Below, piece by piece: positions 50,272-61,323 of a DNA stretch of 64,000 nucleotides. Position 1 is the first letter of the stretch. Every line of letters begins with the position of its first letter. The notes under the pieces are model-generated. The model did not search any database. It worked only from the letters and a program-made list of their open reading frames with translations, and was not told where the DNA came from. The DNA lies in the NCBI RefSeq assembly GCF_018882055.1, contig NZ_JACVPF010000002.1, positions 558,001 through 622,000 of the forward strand. Direction: 5' to 3'. A program made the position numbers and the translations under genes. The DNA comes from Polynucleobacter sp. es-MAR-4. GTDB lineage: Bacteria; Pseudomonadota; Gammaproteobacteria; Burkholderiales; Burkholderiaceae.

Positions 50272-50742
50272 TTAGAAGCGGAAATGTGAGAAAGCTTTGT
50301 TAGCTTCTGCCATACGGTGAACTTCTTCACGCTTCTTCATTGCTCCGCCGCGACCTTCTGCAGCTTCTAATAATTCGTTGGCCAAACGTTGGGCCATAGA
50401 TTTTTCACCGCGCTTTTTGGCGGCTTCGCGCACCCAGCGCATTGCCAAAGCAGAACGGCGTGATGGGCGAACTTCAACAGGAACCTGGTAGTTTGCGCCA
50501 CCAACACGACGGCTCTTCACCTCAACCATTGGCTTAACGTTGCCCATAGCTGTTGAGAAAACTTCGAGTGGTTCTTTATTTGCTTTTTTCTCGATGTGAT
50601 CAAAGGCACCGTAAACGATACGCTCTGCAACCGATTTCTTGCCGTCCAACATGAGGACGTTCATGAATTTTGCTACTTCTACATTGCCGAATTTTGGATC
50701 AGGCAAGATTTCCCGTTTGGGAACTTCACGACGACGTGGCAT
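50272..50742 (-). CDS. rpsG: 30S ribosomal protein S7
   Basis: S7 nucleates assembly of the 30S head and, in E. coli, represses its own translation by binding the rpsL-rpsG spacer. The 156 residues start [19 protein letters not shown] and include [20 protein letters not shown] and [32 protein letters not shown] lies upstream of the ATG. Confidence 0.98.
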   Translation of the reverse strand: MPRRREVPKREILPDPKFGNVEVAKFMNVLMLDGKKSVAERIVYGAFDHIEKKANKEPLEVFSTAMGNVKPMVEVKSRRVGGANYQVPVEVRPSRRSALAMRWVREAAKKRGEKSMAQRLANELLEAAEGRGGAMKKREEVHRMAEANKAFSHFRF

Positions 50743-50892
50743 AACTACTCCTTCAGTTCAGTTAGGGGTGGCCCACATGGATCACCCGCTCCGGCCGTCC
50801 TACTATCTGGAGAAATCTCTAGACGGAACGGCCACTTACTTGTCTTTAAAGTCTGACAAACGAAGACTTACTGCAAATACTTTAAGTTGCTA
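50743..50892 (-). promoter_or_regulatory. Structured rpsL-rpsG spacer, candidate S7 autoregulatory site
   Basis: The 150-base spacer holds a composite hairpin (plus 50793-50800 with 50825-50833, closed by GGCCGT/ACGGCC with inner pairing) and a GGGTG/CACCC stem (50766-50787) close to the rpsG ribosome-binding site. In E. coli the same intercistronic region binds S7 (established knowledge). Homology of the structure is not shown, so the role is inferred from position. Confidence 0.55.
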
Positions 50893-51273
50893 TTAAGCAG
50901 CTTTCTTAGCGCGCTTAGCACCGTACTTGGAACGTGACTGCTTACGGTCTTTAACACCTTGCAAGTCAAGTGAGCCACGAACGATGTGGTAACGAACACC
51001 TGGCAAATCCTTTACACGACCACCACGAATCAACACTACTGAGTGTTCCTGGAGGTTATGGCCTTCACCACCAATGTATGAAATGACTTCAAAACCATTG
51101 GTTAAGCGAACTTTAGCTACTTTACGTAGCGCAGAGTTAGGCTTTTTAGGAGTGGTTGTGTACACACGTGTACATACACCACGGCGCTGCGGGCTGTTTT
51201 GCAGCGCAGGGCTCTTGCTTTTAACGGTCAGCCGTGTTCTTGGCTTACGTAATAATTGATTAATTGTTGGCAT
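50893..51273 (-). CDS. rpsL: 30S ribosomal protein S12
   Basis: S12 controls decoding accuracy and is the streptomycin-resistance target. The 126 residues start [20 protein letters not shown]. The lysines that mutate in streptomycin resistance are wild type, in [12 protein letters not shown] and [12 protein letters not shown]. It is the first gene of the str operon and has a strong promoter 105 bases upstream. Confidence 0.98.
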   Translation of the reverse strand: MPTINQLLRKPRTRLTVKSKSPALQNSPQRRGVCTRVYTTTPKKPNSALRKVAKVRLTNGFEVISYIGGEGHNLQEHSVVLIRGGRVKDLPGVRYHIVRGSLDLQGVKDRKQSRSKYGAKRAKKAA

Positions 51274-51377
51274 AAAATAGCTCGGTTAGTACTTCTTTGT
51301 TGCTTTCTTCAAGAAAATCAATGACTTAGAGAAATCCTAGGTCAAAACGACCCTCTTCTGAATCAGTAGAACTCAGC

Positions 51378-51406
51378 ATTCTAGCCTGGCCAGCCCTTTC
51401 CGTCAA
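51378..51406 (-). promoter_or_regulatory. Predicted strong sigma-70 promoter of the str operon (rpsL)
   Basis: On the minus strand TTGACG (51401-51406) and TAGAAT (51378-51383) are exactly 17 bases apart, one of the closest matches to consensus in the window. The start would be near 51371, giving a leader of about 100 bases before rpsL. Confidence 0.88.
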
Positions 51407-51415
51407 CCTCGAGGG

Positions 51416-51439
51416 AAAAAACTGGCCATTTTTGGCCAG
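51416..51439 (-). terminator. Intrinsic terminator of the rpoBC operon
   Basis: In the minus direction CTGGCCA and TGGCCAG form a perfect 7-bp GC-rich stem with an AAAA loop, followed by TTTTTT (plus 51416-51421). It lies 11 bases after the rpoC stop codon and 10 bases before the -35 of the rpsL promoter. Confidence 0.92.
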
Positions 51440-51449
51440 GAATACCAAA

Positions 51450-54400
51450 TTAGCTTGGATCAGCCTCCCCAGCAGGAGCAATCACTTCAGCCTCTATTTC
51501 TACAGGCATATCAGCCATTGCTTCCTCTTCGGCGGCAATCATTTGAGCGCGATCACGCTCGAATTGCTCTCTGACCTTGCGTGCACGGCGGTAAGACAAG
51601 CCGGTACCAGCAGGGATCAGGCGACCAATAATGACGTTTTCCTTGAGGCCACGGAGTGTATCGGTCTTGCCCATAATTGCGGCTTCGGTCAATACACGGG
51701 TGGTTTCTTGGAAAGAAGCCGCTGAAATGAAGCTATCTGTCGACAAAGATGCCTTAGTAATACCAAGCAATACATTCTCGAACTGAGCTGGGCGCTTACC
51801 TTGTGCAATCACGGCATCGTTTGCGTCATACAACTTAGAACGCTCAACTTGCTCACCAGTGATGTAGGCAGTATCGCCACCATCAGTAATTTGCACACGA
51901 CGCAACATTTGACGCACGATTACTTCAATGTGCTTGTCATTAATCTTAACGCCTTGCAAACGGTAAACGTCTTGAACTTCGTCCACGATGTAGATCGCTA
52001 ACTCTTCAATGCCCCTGAGTGTCAAGATGTCATGTGGATCGGCAGGGCCTTCCACAATCATCTCGCCCTTGTTCACAACTTGACCGTCATGAACGAGAAC
52101 TTGCTTCTCTTTAGGAATCAAGAATTCATTAGCTTCGCCATCCATATCGGTAATCACTAAACGCTGCTTACCTTTAGTTTCTTTACCGAAGGAAACAGTT
52201 CCAGTGACTTTAGCCAATACAGCAGCATCTTTTGGTGAACGTGCTTCGAACAATTCAGCAACGCGTGGCAAACCACCGGTAATGTCGCGAGTCTTCTGTG
52301 ATTCGATTGGAATACGTGCCAATACTTCACCAACTTCAACTTTTTGACCATCTTTAACAGTGATCAAAGCGCCAACTTGCAAACCGATGTTAACTGGGTG
52401 ATCCGTACCCGCAATCATCACTTCGCCGCCCTTGTCATCAACTAAGTTGATCATTGGACGAACGCCTTTGCTAGCAGCACTACGACGCTTACCGTCAATC
52501 ACCACCAAAGTGGAGAGGCCGGTTACTTCGTCAACCTGCTTAGCTACAGTAACGCCTTCTTCAACGTTGTCGAAGCGAGCAATACCAGCGTACTCAGAAA
52601 TGATTGGACGTGTTAACGGATCCCAAGTTGCCAAGCTTGCGCCGGCTTTGACTGCTGCATCTTCTTTCAACAAGAGAGTTGCACCGTAAGGCACCTTATG
52701 ACGCTCACGCTCACGACCGTTATCGTCAATGATCACGGCTTCGCCTGAACGTGAAATCACGATCTGCTCGCCCTTCGCGTTCTTCACAACACGCATCGTG
52801 CCGGAGAACTTCAAAGTACCGTTAGACTTCGCTTCAATATTGCTTGCAACCAATGCACGTGACGCTGCACCACCAATGTGGAAGGTACGCATCGTCAACT
52901 GTGTGCCTGGCTCACCGATGGACTGAGCAGCGATAACACCAACCGCCTCACCAACGTTCACCAAACCACCGCGACCTAAATCACGGCCGTAGCACTTAGC
53001 GCACAAGCCAAAGCGAGTTAAGCATGACAACACTGTGCGAACTTTAACTTCGTCGATACCCAAGGCAACGATTTGATCAACATGATCTTCATCGAGCAAT
53101 GTGTCGTTAGGAACGATGACCTCTTGTGTGTCAGGATGAACGATGTCACCGATACATACACGACCCAAAATACGGTCACGCAATGCTTCGATAATTTCGC
53201 CACCTTCAACAAGTGCCTTCATCGTTACGCCAGAAGTTGCACCGCAATCTTCTTCAATAACCACGAGGTCTTGAGTTACGTCGCATAAACGACGTGTCAA
53301 GTAACCAGAGTTCGCTGTCTTCAACGCTGTATCAGCCAGACCTTTACGAGCACCGTGGGTTGAGATGAAGTACTGCAACACGTTCAAACCTTCACGGAAG
53401 TTCGCAGTAATTGGGGTTTCAATAATGGAGCCATCAGGCTTCGCCATCAAACCACGCATACCAGCCAACTGACGAATCTGGGCTGCAGATCCACGCGCAC
53501 CGGAATCCGCCATCATGTAGATGGAGTTGAAAGATTCTTGACGCACAGTTTTACCGTTACGGTCGAGTACGTCAACGTGTGACAACTCATCCATCATTGC
53601 TTTACCAACTTGGTCACCAGCGGCACCCCAAATATCAACCACGTTGTTATAACGCTCTTGATTGGTTACGAGACCTGACATGAACTGCTTGTCATATTCC
53701 TTAACCTTGGTAGATGCTTCAGTGATGATGCGCTCTTTAGAAGTTGGAATCAGCATATCGTCGATCGCAACCGAGATACCGGCGTTAGTCGCCAGGCGGA
53801 AACCAGACTGCAAGAGGCGGTCAGCAAAAATAACTGTTTCACGAAGACCGCACTTACGGAATGAAGTGTTGATCAAACGTGAGATTTCTTTTTTCTTCAG
53901 AGGCTTATTGATTTCCTCGAAAGACATGCCTTTAGGCAAAATTTCTGACAAGATTGCACGGCCAACTGAGGTTTGATAGATCTTGGTCTTTTCAGCAAAA
54001 CGGGCATCGCCCTCTGCCTTTTTGTCCACAATCTCAAACTCAGTAATACGTACAGCAACGCGGGAAGCCAATTCAACCTGGCCAGCCTCGTAGGCACGAA
54101 TTACTTCAGTGATATTTGCGAAGACCATGCCTTCGCCTTTACCGTTAATTTTGTCACGAGTAGCGTAGTACAGACCCAACACCACGTCCTGTGAAGGAAC
54201 GATGGATGGCTCGCCGTTAGCTGGGAACAATACGTTGTTCGAAGCCAACATCAATGTACGTGCTTCCATTTGCGCTTCGAGCGACAAAGGAACGTGAACC
54301 GCCATTTGGTCGCCGTCAAAGTCGGCGTTAAATGCCGCGCAGACTAATGGGTGCAATTGGATTGCTTTACCTTCAATCAGCATTGGCTCGAAAGCCTGAA

Positions 54401-55712
54401 TACCTAGACGGTGCAATGTAGGCGCACGGTTCAACATGATTGGATGTTCACGAATCACTTCTTCAAGAATATCCCAAACGATTGGAGTCTGACTTTCAAC
54501 TTCTTTCTTCGCAGCCTTAATCGTGGTTGCAATTCCCAAAGTCTCAAGCTTGTTAAAAATAAATGGCTTGAACAATTCCAAAGCCATCAATTTTGGTAAG
54601 CCGCACTGATGCAATTTCAATGTAGGGCCAACCACGATGACTGAACGACCTGAGTAGTCAACACGTTTACCCAACAAGTTTTGACGGAAACGACCGCTCT
54701 TACCTTTAATCATCTCAGCCAAGGACTTAAGAGGACGCTTGTTAGCGCCAGTCATAGCCTTACCGCGACGACCGTTGTCGAGCAATGAGTCAACCGCTTC
54801 TTGCAACATACGTTTTTCGTTACGAACGATGATCTCTGGTGCGCGCAACTCTAACAAACGCTTGAGACGGTTGTTACGGTTAATCACGCGACGATAGAGA
54901 TCGTTCAAATCTGAAGTAGCAAAGCGACCGCCATCCAATGGCACCAATGGGCGCAATTCAGGTGGCAATACTGGCAATACTTCCATGATCATCCAGTCAG
55001 GCTTGATACCTGAAGTCTGGAACGCCTCGAGCACTTTTAAGCGCTTAGCGTATTTCTTGATCTTGGCATCGCTACCAGTAGCTTTCAAGTCAGCACGAAT
55101 AGTCTCAACTTCGCGATCAATATCAATCGAACGCAAGAGATCACGAATACCTTCAGCGCCCATGATGGCAGTAAACGCACCGTCACCATACTCTTCAGTC
55201 TTAGCAATGTACTCGTCCTCAGACATGATCTGACCACGCTTCATTGCGCCCTCAGGAGTCATGCCAGGATCAACGACTACATATGCTTCAAAGTAAAGAA
55301 CGCGCTCGATATCACGCAATGTCATATCGAGAACCATGCCCAAACGGGATGGCAATGACTTCAAGAACCAGATGTGCGCTACAGGGGCTGCCAACTCAAT
55401 GTGGCCCATGCGCTCACGACGTACCTTAGCAAGCGTAACTTCAACGCCACACTTCTCGCAGATAACGCCACGGAACTTTAAACGCTTGTACTTACCGCAT
55501 AAGCACTCGTAGTCTTTGGTTGGTCCAAAAATCTTGGCGCAGAACAAACCATCACGCTCGGGCTTAAAAGTCCGGTAGTTGATAGTTTCTGGTTTGCGTA
55601 CTTCACCAAAAGACCATGAGCGAATTTTCTCAGGGGATGCAAGACCAATCTTGATGACATCAAACTGCTCATCGCCCTGCGTTTGCTTAAATAAATCGAG
55701 CAATGCTTTCAT
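51450..55712 (-). CDS. rpoC: RNA polymerase beta' subunit
   Basis: Largest RNA polymerase subunit. The start at 55712 gives the family N-terminus [18 protein letters not shown] and 1,420 residues; an in-frame ATG nine codons earlier overlaps rpoB and is not used. It holds the N-terminal zinc site ([20 protein letters not shown]), the catalytic magnesium motif NADFDGD and the second zinc-site region [16 protein letters not shown]. Only one base separates it from the rpoB stop codon. A terminator follows. Confidence 0.98.
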   Translation of the reverse strand: MKALLDLFKQTQGDEQFDVIKIGLASPEKIRSWSFGEVRKPETINYRTFKPERDGLFCAKIFGPTKDYECLCGKYKRLKFRGVICEKCGVEVTLAKVRRERMGHIELAAPVAHIWFLKSLPSRLGMVLDMTLRDIERVLYFEAYVVVDPGMTPEGAMKRGQIMSEDEYIAKTEEYGDGAFTAIMGAEGIRDLLRSIDIDREVETIRADLKATGSDAKIKKYAKRLKVLEAFQTSGIKPDWMIMEVLPVLPPELRPLVPLDGGRFATSDLNDLYRRVINRNNRLKRLLELRAPEIIVRNEKRMLQEAVDSLLDNGRRGKAMTGANKRPLKSLAEMIKGKSGRFRQNLLGKRVDYSGRSVIVVGPTLKLHQCGLPKLMALELFKPFIFNKLETLGIATTIKAAKKEVESQTPIVWDILEEVIREHPIMLNRAPTLHRLGIQAFEPMLIEGKAIQLHPLVCAAFNADFDGDQMAVHVPLSLEAQMEARTLMLASNNVLFPANGEPSIVPSQDVVLGLYYATRDKINGKGEGMVFANITEVIRAYEAGQVELASRVAVRITEFEIVDKKAEGDARFAEKTKIYQTSVGRAILSEILPKGMSFEEINKPLKKKEISRLINTSFRKCGLRETVIFADRLLQSGFRLATNAGISVAIDDMLIPTSKERIITEASTKVKEYDKQFMSGLVTNQERYNNVVDIWGAAGDQVGKAMMDELSHVDVLDRNGKTVRQESFNSIYMMADSGARGSAAQIRQLAGMRGLMAKPDGSIIETPITANFREGLNVLQYFISTHGARKGLADTALKTANSGYLTRRLCDVTQDLVVIEEDCGATSGVTMKALVEGGEIIEALRDRILGRVCIGDIVHPDTQEVIVPNDTLLDEDHVDQIVALGIDEVKVRTVLSCLTRFGLCAKCYGRDLGRGGLVNVGEAVGVIAAQSIGEPGTQLTMRTFHIGGAASRALVASNIEAKSNGTLKFSGTMRVVKNAKGEQIVISRSGEAVIIDDNGRERERHKVPYGATLLLKEDAAVKAGASLATWDPLTRPIISEYAGIARFDNVEEGVTVAKQVDEVTGLSTLVVIDGKRRSAASKGVRPMINLVDDKGGEVMIAGTDHPVNIGLQVGALITVKDGQKVEVGEVLARIPIESQKTRDITGGLPRVAELFEARSPKDAAVLAKVTGTVSFGKETKGKQRLVITDMDGEANEFLIPKEKQVLVHDGQVVNKGEMIVEGPADPHDILTLRGIEELAIYIVDEVQDVYRLQGVKINDKHIEVIVRQMLRRVQITDGGDTAYITGEQVERSKLYDANDAVIAQGKRPAQFENVLLGITKASLSTDSFISAASFQETTRVLTEAAIMGKTDTLRGLKENVIIGRLIPAGTGLSYRRARKVREQFERDRAQMIAAEEEAMADMPVEIEAEVIAPAGEADPS

Positions 55713-55713
55713 A

Positions 55714-58700
55714 TCAGTTGCGCTCCATGTCAATGTCAATACCCAACGAGCGGATTTCTTTTACCAACACGTTGAAGGATTCGGGCATGCCAGCATCAAT
55801 TGTGTGCTCGCCCTTGACGATGTTTTCGTAAACCTTGGTACGGCCTGCGACGTCATCGGACTTCACTGTCAGCATTTCCTGCAAGACATATGAAGCACCG
55901 TATGCTTCGAGGGCCCAAACTTCCATCTCACCAAAGCGCTGACCACCAAACTGAGCTTTACCGCCCAGTGGCTGTTGCGTTACTAACGAGTAAGGTCCGG
56001 TTGAACGTGCATGCATCTTGTCATCGACCAAATGGTGGAGTTTCAAGACGTGCATTACACCAACAGTTACAGGACGCTCAAACTGATCGCCAGTACGGCC
56101 GTCGCACAAAATCATTTGCTGACGTGAAGGCGTCATCTTCAAAGAAGTAGCTACCTCTTCTGGATATGCCAACTCGAGCATGCGTCCGATTTCAGCTTCA
56201 GTTGCACCGTCAAACACTGGAGTAGCGAATGGCAAGCCTTGGCGTAAATTCTCAGCCAAAACAGTGATCTGCTCATCAGTGAAGTTATCGATATCTTCGA
56301 TACGACCGGTTTCGTTGTAAAGCTGCTTCATGAACTTACGGAGTTCAGCTTGTTTAGCCTGTTGACGAACCATCTCATCAATACGCTTACCAATACCTTG
56401 AGCTGCCCAACCTAAGTGGGTTTCCAAGATCTGACCTACGTTCATACGGGAAGGAACACCCAATGGGTTCAAGACGATGTCAACAGGGCGTCCGTCAGCC
56501 ATAAATGGCATGTCTTCTGCGGGGGCGATTTTAGAAACCACACCTTTGTTACCGTGACGACCGGCCATCTTGTCACCAGGCTGTAAGCGACGCTTAACTG
56601 CCAGGTACACCTTAACCATCTTCGTTACGCCAGGCTGCAAATCATCGCCTTGGGTAAGTTTTGTGCGCTTCTCTTCAAAAGCCTCATCAAATTGCTTACG
56701 CTTCGCTTCGATAGAAGATTTGATTGCCTCAACTTGTGTGGCAACCTCATCATCCGCTGGACGAACATCAAACCAATGGTATTTATCTAAACCAGCAAGG
56801 TATTCCTTGTCGATCTTAGTGCCCTTAGCCAACTTCTGTGGACCGCCATTGGCAACTTTGCCAATCAACAGCTTTTCTAAACGCATGAAGGCATCGCCTT
56901 CAACAATACGCAACTGGTCGTTTAAGTCCAAACGATAGCGTTGTAATTCTTCTTGAATGATTGACTGTGCACGTGCATCGCGCTCAATGCCTTCACGGGT
57001 GAAGACTTGAACATCAATAACGGTGCCGATCATTCCAGATGGAACGCGCAAAGAAGTATCTTTAACGTCAGATGCTTTTTCACCGAAGATCGCACGGAGG
57101 AGCTTCTCTTCTGGCGTGAGAGTAGTCTCACCCTTTGGAGTTACCTTACCAACCAATACGTCACCAGCTTCAACTTCAGCACCGATGTAAACAATACCGC
57201 TCTCATCCAAGCGGGAGAGTTGTGACTCAGCCAAATTGGAGATATCGCGTGTAATTTCTTCTGAACCAAGCTTGGTATCACGAGCAACAACCGACAACTC
57301 TTCAATATGAATAGAGGTGTAACGGTCATCAGCAACAACTTTCTCAGAGATCAAGATTGAATCTTCGAAGTTGTAACCGTTCCATGGCATAAATGCCACA
57401 GTCATGTTTTGACCCAAAGCCAACTCACCCAAATCGGTAGATGCGCCATCAGCAACGACGTCGCCACGAGCTACACGATCACCAGCCTGAACGATTGGAC
57501 GTTGGTTGATGTTGGTGTTTTGGTTTGAACGGGTGTACTTGATGAGGTTATAAATATCCACACCAACTTCACCAGCCGCTGTCTCGTCATCGTTTACACG
57601 AATAACTACACGGTTTGCGTCAACATAGTCAACGATACCGCCGCGGGAAGCCAAGATAACTGTACCTGAGTCAACCGCAACAATGCGCTCTAAGCCGGTA
57701 CCAACCAATGGCTTATCTGGACGCAAGCAAGGAACCGCTTGACGTTGCATATTCGCACCCATCAACGCACGGTTCGCATCATCATGCTCCAAGAATGGAA
57801 CCAATGAAGCAGCGGCAGAAACGATCTGGCTCGGAGCAACGTCGATGAAATCGATGCGCTCTGGGCTAACCATCATGGTCTCACCAGCCTGACGTGCTGA
57901 AACCAATTCATCAGCCAACTTGCCGCTCTTGTCGATCGTTGCATTTGCCTGAGCAATAACGTATTTCGCTTCTTCAATCGCAGACAGATAAACAACTTCG
58001 TCGCTTACTTTGCTATTGGAAACTTTACGGTATGGAGTCTCTAAGAAACCATGCTCATTCAAACGCGCAAACAACGCGAGTGAGTTGATCAGACCAATGT
58101 TTGGTCCCTCTGGAGTTTCAATTGGGCAAACACGTCCGTAGTGGGTTGGATGTACGTCACGCACTTCGAAGCCTGCGCGCTCACGTGTCAAACCACCAGG
58201 TCCCAATGCAGAAATACGACGCTTGTGCGTGATCTCTGACAATGGATTTGTTTGGTCCATAAACTGGGACAACTGTGAAGAACCGAAGAACTCACGAATT
58301 GCTGAAGAGATTGGCTTGCTGTTAATCAAATCATGCGGCATGAGGTTTTCTGTTTCGGCTTGGCCGAGACGCTCTTTAACCGCACGCTCAACACGTGACA
58401 AACCAGCACGGAATTGATTCTCTGCCAACTCACCTACGCAACGTACGCGACGATTACCTAAGTGATCGATGTCATCGACTTCGCCTTTACCGTTACGCAA
58501 GTCAACCAAAGACTTAATGGTGTCGAGGATATCTTCATCCGACAAAACCATTTTGCCTTCCATCTCTGAACGGCCGAGACGGCTATTCACTTTCATACGG
58601 CCAACGCGTGATAAATCGTAGCTATCTTCGTTGTAGAACAAGCGCTGGAACAAGGCTTCAACAGCATCTTCTGTTGGAGGCTCGCCAGGACGCATCATGC

Positions 58701-59814
58701 GATAGATGGCAATACGAGCAGCCATTTGATCGGCAGTTTCATCAGTACGCAATGTCTGTGAAATATATGCACCAGAATCCAAATCATTGGTGTAGATGGT
58801 TTCCAATTGCTTAATACCTGCATCACGCAATGTAGCCAACAACTCTTCGGTGATTTCATCATTAGCGTAAGCCAAGATTTCGCCAGAGTCTGGATCAATG
58901 ATGTTGCGTGCAACTACGCGGCCAACCAAGTAGTCATCTGGAACTACGATGTTTTTAGTCTTAGCGGCTTCGAGTTCACGAATATGTTTTGCATTGATAC
59001 GCTTGTCTTTTTGAATGACAACAACGCCATTCTTATCAAGCACATCAAAGCTAGCTAACTGACCACGCAAACGCTCTGGAACAAATTCCATTGATGCGCC
59101 ATTTGCGCTCAATGAGAAATGATCAAAGTTAAAGAAGTTTGCAAGAATCTGTTCGTTGTTTAAACCAATTGCTTTGAGCAAAATGGTGACGGGCATCTTA
59201 CGACGACGGTCAACGCGGAAATACAGAATGTCTTTTGGATCAAACTCAAAATCGAGCCATGAACCACGGTAAGGAATGATGCGTGCTGAGAACAGCAACT
59301 TACCTGAGCTATGTGTCTTGCCCTTATCGTGTTCAAAGAACACGCCTGGGGAACGGTGCAACTGAGAAACGATAACGCGCTCAGTACCGTTGATCACAAA
59401 AGAGCCGTTGTCAGTCATGAGTGGAATTTCACCCATGTAGACTTCACTCTCTTTTACCTCTTTAACCTTAGTAGGCGCTTCGCGATCATAAATAATCAAG
59501 CGAACTTTTGCACGTAAGGCTGAGTGGTATGTGTAACCACGTTGTTGACATTCTTTAACGTCAAACGGTGGCTGTGACAACTGGTATGACACGTATTCCA
59601 TACGTGCGTAGCCATTGTTGGACACAATTGGGAATGCTGATGTAAAGGCAGCCTGAAGTCCCTCTGTAAGACGAGACATTGCCGGCTTATCAGCCTGTAA
59701 AAATTTAGCGTAGGATTCCAGCTGCGTTGCGATCAGGTATGGAACCTGATGATTATTTACTCGCTTAGCAAAGCTTTTACGGACTCGCTTGCGTTCGGTG
59801 AAGCTGTAGTTCAT
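55714..59814 (-). CDS. rpoB: RNA polymerase beta subunit
   Basis: Catalytic-core subunit that, with beta', forms the active-site cleft and binds rifampicin. The ATG at 59814 gives [18 protein letters not shown] and 1,366 residues. The rifampicin region reads [16 protein letters not shown] and [15 protein letters not shown], with the aspartate, histidine and serine targets wild type, so sensitivity is expected. The upstream in-frame extension to 59871 lies in a structured leader and is rejected. Confidence 0.98.
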   Translation of the reverse strand: MNYSFTERKRVRKSFAKRVNNHQVPYLIATQLESYAKFLQADKPAMSRLTEGLQAAFTSAFPIVSNNGYARMEYVSYQLSQPPFDVKECQQRGYTYHSALRAKVRLIIYDREAPTKVKEVKESEVYMGEIPLMTDNGSFVINGTERVIVSQLHRSPGVFFEHDKGKTHSSGKLLFSARIIPYRGSWLDFEFDPKDILYFRVDRRRKMPVTILLKAIGLNNEQILANFFNFDHFSLSANGASMEFVPERLRGQLASFDVLDKNGVVVIQKDKRINAKHIRELEAAKTKNIVVPDDYLVGRVVARNIIDPDSGEILAYANDEITEELLATLRDAGIKQLETIYTNDLDSGAYISQTLRTDETADQMAARIAIYRMMRPGEPPTEDAVEALFQRLFYNEDSYDLSRVGRMKVNSRLGRSEMEGKMVLSDEDILDTIKSLVDLRNGKGEVDDIDHLGNRRVRCVGELAENQFRAGLSRVERAVKERLGQAETENLMPHDLINSKPISSAIREFFGSSQLSQFMDQTNPLSEITHKRRISALGPGGLTRERAGFEVRDVHPTHYGRVCPIETPEGPNIGLINSLALFARLNEHGFLETPYRKVSNSKVSDEVVYLSAIEEAKYVIAQANATIDKSGKLADELVSARQAGETMMVSPERIDFIDVAPSQIVSAAASLVPFLEHDDANRALMGANMQRQAVPCLRPDKPLVGTGLERIVAVDSGTVILASRGGIVDYVDANRVVIRVNDDETAAGEVGVDIYNLIKYTRSNQNTNINQRPIVQAGDRVARGDVVADGASTDLGELALGQNMTVAFMPWNGYNFEDSILISEKVVADDRYTSIHIEELSVVARDTKLGSEEITRDISNLAESQLSRLDESGIVYIGAEVEAGDVLVGKVTPKGETTLTPEEKLLRAIFGEKASDVKDTSLRVPSGMIGTVIDVQVFTREGIERDARAQSIIQEELQRYRLDLNDQLRIVEGDAFMRLEKLLIGKVANGGPQKLAKGTKIDKEYLAGLDKYHWFDVRPADDEVATQVEAIKSSIEAKRKQFDEAFEEKRTKLTQGDDLQPGVTKMVKVYLAVKRRLQPGDKMAGRHGNKGVVSKIAPAEDMPFMADGRPVDIVLNPLGVPSRMNVGQILETHLGWAAQGIGKRIDEMVRQQAKQAELRKFMKQLYNETGRIEDIDNFTDEQITVLAENLRQGLPFATPVFDGATEAEIGRMLELAYPEEVATSLKMTPSRQQMILCDGRTGDQFERPVTVGVMHVLKLHHLVDDKMHARSTGPYSLVTQQPLGGKAQFGGQRFGEMEVWALEAYGASYVLQEMLTVKSDDVAGRTKVYENIVKGEHTIDAGMPESFNVLVKEIRSLGIDIDMERN

Positions 59815-60040
59815 TTCATCTCCGAATTCAGCGACTGTACAAAGATTTGGCGATTGGCCACTACCAATCACTGGCGGACAACACTAAATCGAAAGATCTA
59901 GTGTCCGACCAAACTTGCATTCTGCAGTCGTATCAGAAGGCAAACCCGATTTCAATCAGAAATGAAATCGGGTTTGACCACTAATGGTCAAACCCAACAT
60001 GGCTAGCACCCCTTTTTGAGGGGCGCTAACTGAGTTTGTA
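59815..60040 (-). promoter_or_regulatory. Structured rplL-rpoB spacer with alternative hairpins (candidate attenuator)
   Basis: This 226-base spacer carries at least four stems in the minus direction. They are AGCGCCCC/GGGGTGCT (plus 60005-60027), GGGTTTGACCA/TGGTCAAACCC (59970-59995), AAACCCGATTTCA/TGAAATCGGGTTT (59942-59975) and GATTGG/CCAATC near the rpoB start. The second and third share the AAACCC segment and cannot both form fully. E. coli has an attenuator and an RNase III site in the equivalent spacer (established). Their mechanism here is inferred. Confidence 0.65.
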
Positions 60041-60415
60041 TTACTTGAGTTCTGCTTTAGCGCCAGCTTCTTCAAGCTTCTTCTTAGCTTCTTCAGCTGT
60101 CTTCTTATCAACAGCTTCTTTGATTGGCTTTGGTGCGCCATCAACTAAGTCTTTAGCTTCTTTCAAGCCAAGACCAGTGATTTCGCGAACAGCCTTAATT
60201 ACTGAAACTTTATTTGCACCAGCTTCGAGCAAGTTAACAGTAAATTCTGTTTGCTCTTCACCAGCAGCAGCTGCGCCACCACCAGCAGGACCAGCAACAG
60301 CCATCGCTGCAGCTGAAACGCCAAACTTCTCTTCGAACGCCTTAACCAAGTCGTTCAAATCCATTACGGACATGCTACCTACTGCATCAATGATTTCTTC
60401 TTTGGTAATCGCCAT
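60041..60415 (-). CDS. rplL: 50S ribosomal protein L7/L12
   Basis: L7/L12 forms the flexible stalk that recruits translation factors. The 124 residues comprise the N-terminal dimerisation helices ([20 protein letters not shown]), an alanine/glycine hinge ([18 protein letters not shown]) and the C-terminal factor-binding domain with [20 protein letters not shown]. It lies 34 bases after rplJ. Confidence 0.98.
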   Translation of the reverse strand: MAITKEEIIDAVGSMSVMDLNDLVKAFEEKFGVSAAAMAVAGPAGGGAAAAGEEQTEFTVNLLEAGANKVSVIKAVREITGLGLKEAKDLVDGAPKPIKEAVDKKTAEEAKKKLEEAGAKAELK

Positions 60416-60449
60416 TTTTAGCTCCTAATACTTAATAGTTAATCTGCGC

Positions 60450-61088
60450 TTATTCAGCGGCAGGGGTTTGCGGTGTTTCTATTCCAGCTTCTGGGGCTGC
60501 GGCTGCAGGCTCAGCAGCTGCTTCTGGAGCGGCGGCTTCAGCAACTACTTCTGCTGGGGCTGCTGCTTCAACTACAGGTGCTGCAACTGGAGCAGGTGCT
60601 CCGGCTGATTTTTGCGCTGCTACTGCGCCCAATACGCGAGCCATCGCAGATACTGGTGCCAACATCACACCTAGCAACTGAGATAACAACTCGTCGCGGC
60701 TTGGAATTGTTGCAAGAGCTTTAACGCCTGCAACATCTAACAACTTGCCGTTATATAAGCCAGCAGTAATGACTAGCTTGTCTTGAGTCTTAGCAAAGTT
60801 CTGCAATACTTTTGCCGAAGCAATCGGATCAGCAGAAATGCCGTAGATCAAGGGGCCAACCATCGAATCAGCAAGAGGCTCAAACTGTGTGCCTTGTGCA
60901 GCACGGCGTGCCAATGTGTTCTTCAAAACGCGAAGATATACACCTTGGTCACGTGCGCTAGCACGTAGCTTTGTCAACTGCTCTACTGGAATACCACGGT
61001 ATTCAGCGAGCACGACTGTTTGAGCTCCAGCCAATTGAGCGCCGACATCAGCAACAATCGCTTTTTTGTCTTGTACATTCAAAGGCAC
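60450..61088 (-). CDS. rplJ: 50S ribosomal protein L10 with long Ala/Pro tail
   Basis: L10 anchors L7/L12 dimers to the ribosome and represses its own operon by binding the leader. A GTG at 61088 starts [19 protein letters not shown], with AGGAG upstream. The globular part with [23 protein letters not shown] and the L12-binding helix end by about residue 165, the full length in E. coli. The remaining roughly 45 residues are almost pure Ala/Pro/Glu/Val ([20 protein letters not shown]), an unusual low-complexity extension. Confidence 0.97.
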   Translation of the reverse strand: MPLNVQDKKAIVADVGAQLAGAQTVVLAEYRGIPVEQLTKLRASARDQGVYLRVLKNTLARRAAQGTQFEPLADSMVGPLIYGISADPIASAKVLQNFAKTQDKLVITAGLYNGKLLDVAGVKALATIPSRDELLSQLLGVMLAPVSAMARVLGAVAAQKSAGAPAPVAAPVVEAAAPAEVVAEAAAPEAAAEPAAAAPEAGIETPQTPAAE

Positions 61089-61100
61089 GGTTTAACTCCT

Positions 61101-61124
61101 AAAAAACCAACTGTTTCCAGTTGG
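61101..61124 (-). terminator. Terminator-like hairpin directly before the rplJ ribosome-binding site
   Basis: CCAACTG and CAGTTGG form a 7-bp stem capped by a GAAA (GNRA) tetraloop and followed by TTTTTT on the minus strand, ending just before AGGAG of rplJ. It has the form of an intrinsic terminator placed as an attenuator. Confidence 0.72.
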
Positions 61125-61133
61125 GGTTACACA

Positions 61134-61199
61134 CCAGCGTCTGATCATTTGTCACAAGGGAATCTTGTGAAATCTTTTCAGGGTCGCCATCTGCGCTGG
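61134..61199 (-). promoter_or_regulatory. L10 leader (ribosomal protein L10 autoregulatory RNA)
   Basis: CCAGCG (plus 61194-61199) and CGCTGG (61134-61139) close a domain that contains an inner stem TCACAAG/CTTGTGA (61152-61170) and the internal AGATGGCGACCCTGA region. Layout and place between rplA and rplJ match the L10 leader family, which binds L10-(L12)4 to repress translation (established family). A covariance-model search would settle it. Confidence 0.75.
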
Positions 61200-61267
61200 C
61201 TATTACTTTCGTAACGATTAAGAATTAGTTCTGAGTAAGCAAATAATTCACCAACGGTCTTTGATGT

Positions 61268-61296
61268 TCGACTCTCACTCAAAGAGTAGGAGTCGA
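61268..61296 (-). promoter_or_regulatory. Stem-loop after rplA
   Basis: TCGACTC and GAGTCGA form a 7-bp stem with further inner pairing (ACTC/GAGT around TTT). It lies about 28 bases after the rplA stop codon. No T-tract follows, so it may be an RNA-processing or 3'-end stability element. Confidence 0.45.
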
Positions 61297-61323
61297 CCCA
61301 AAGTTCTTTTTGCTACAGGCTAA

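Noticed and set aside
53662-58417. Plus-strand open frames of up to 122 codons opposite rpoC and rpoB
   Set aside because: Antisense shadows of highly conserved genes; compositions follow the sense codons.
59815-59871. Extended start of rpoB at 59871
   Set aside because: It runs through a structured leader, and the family N-terminus begins at 59814.
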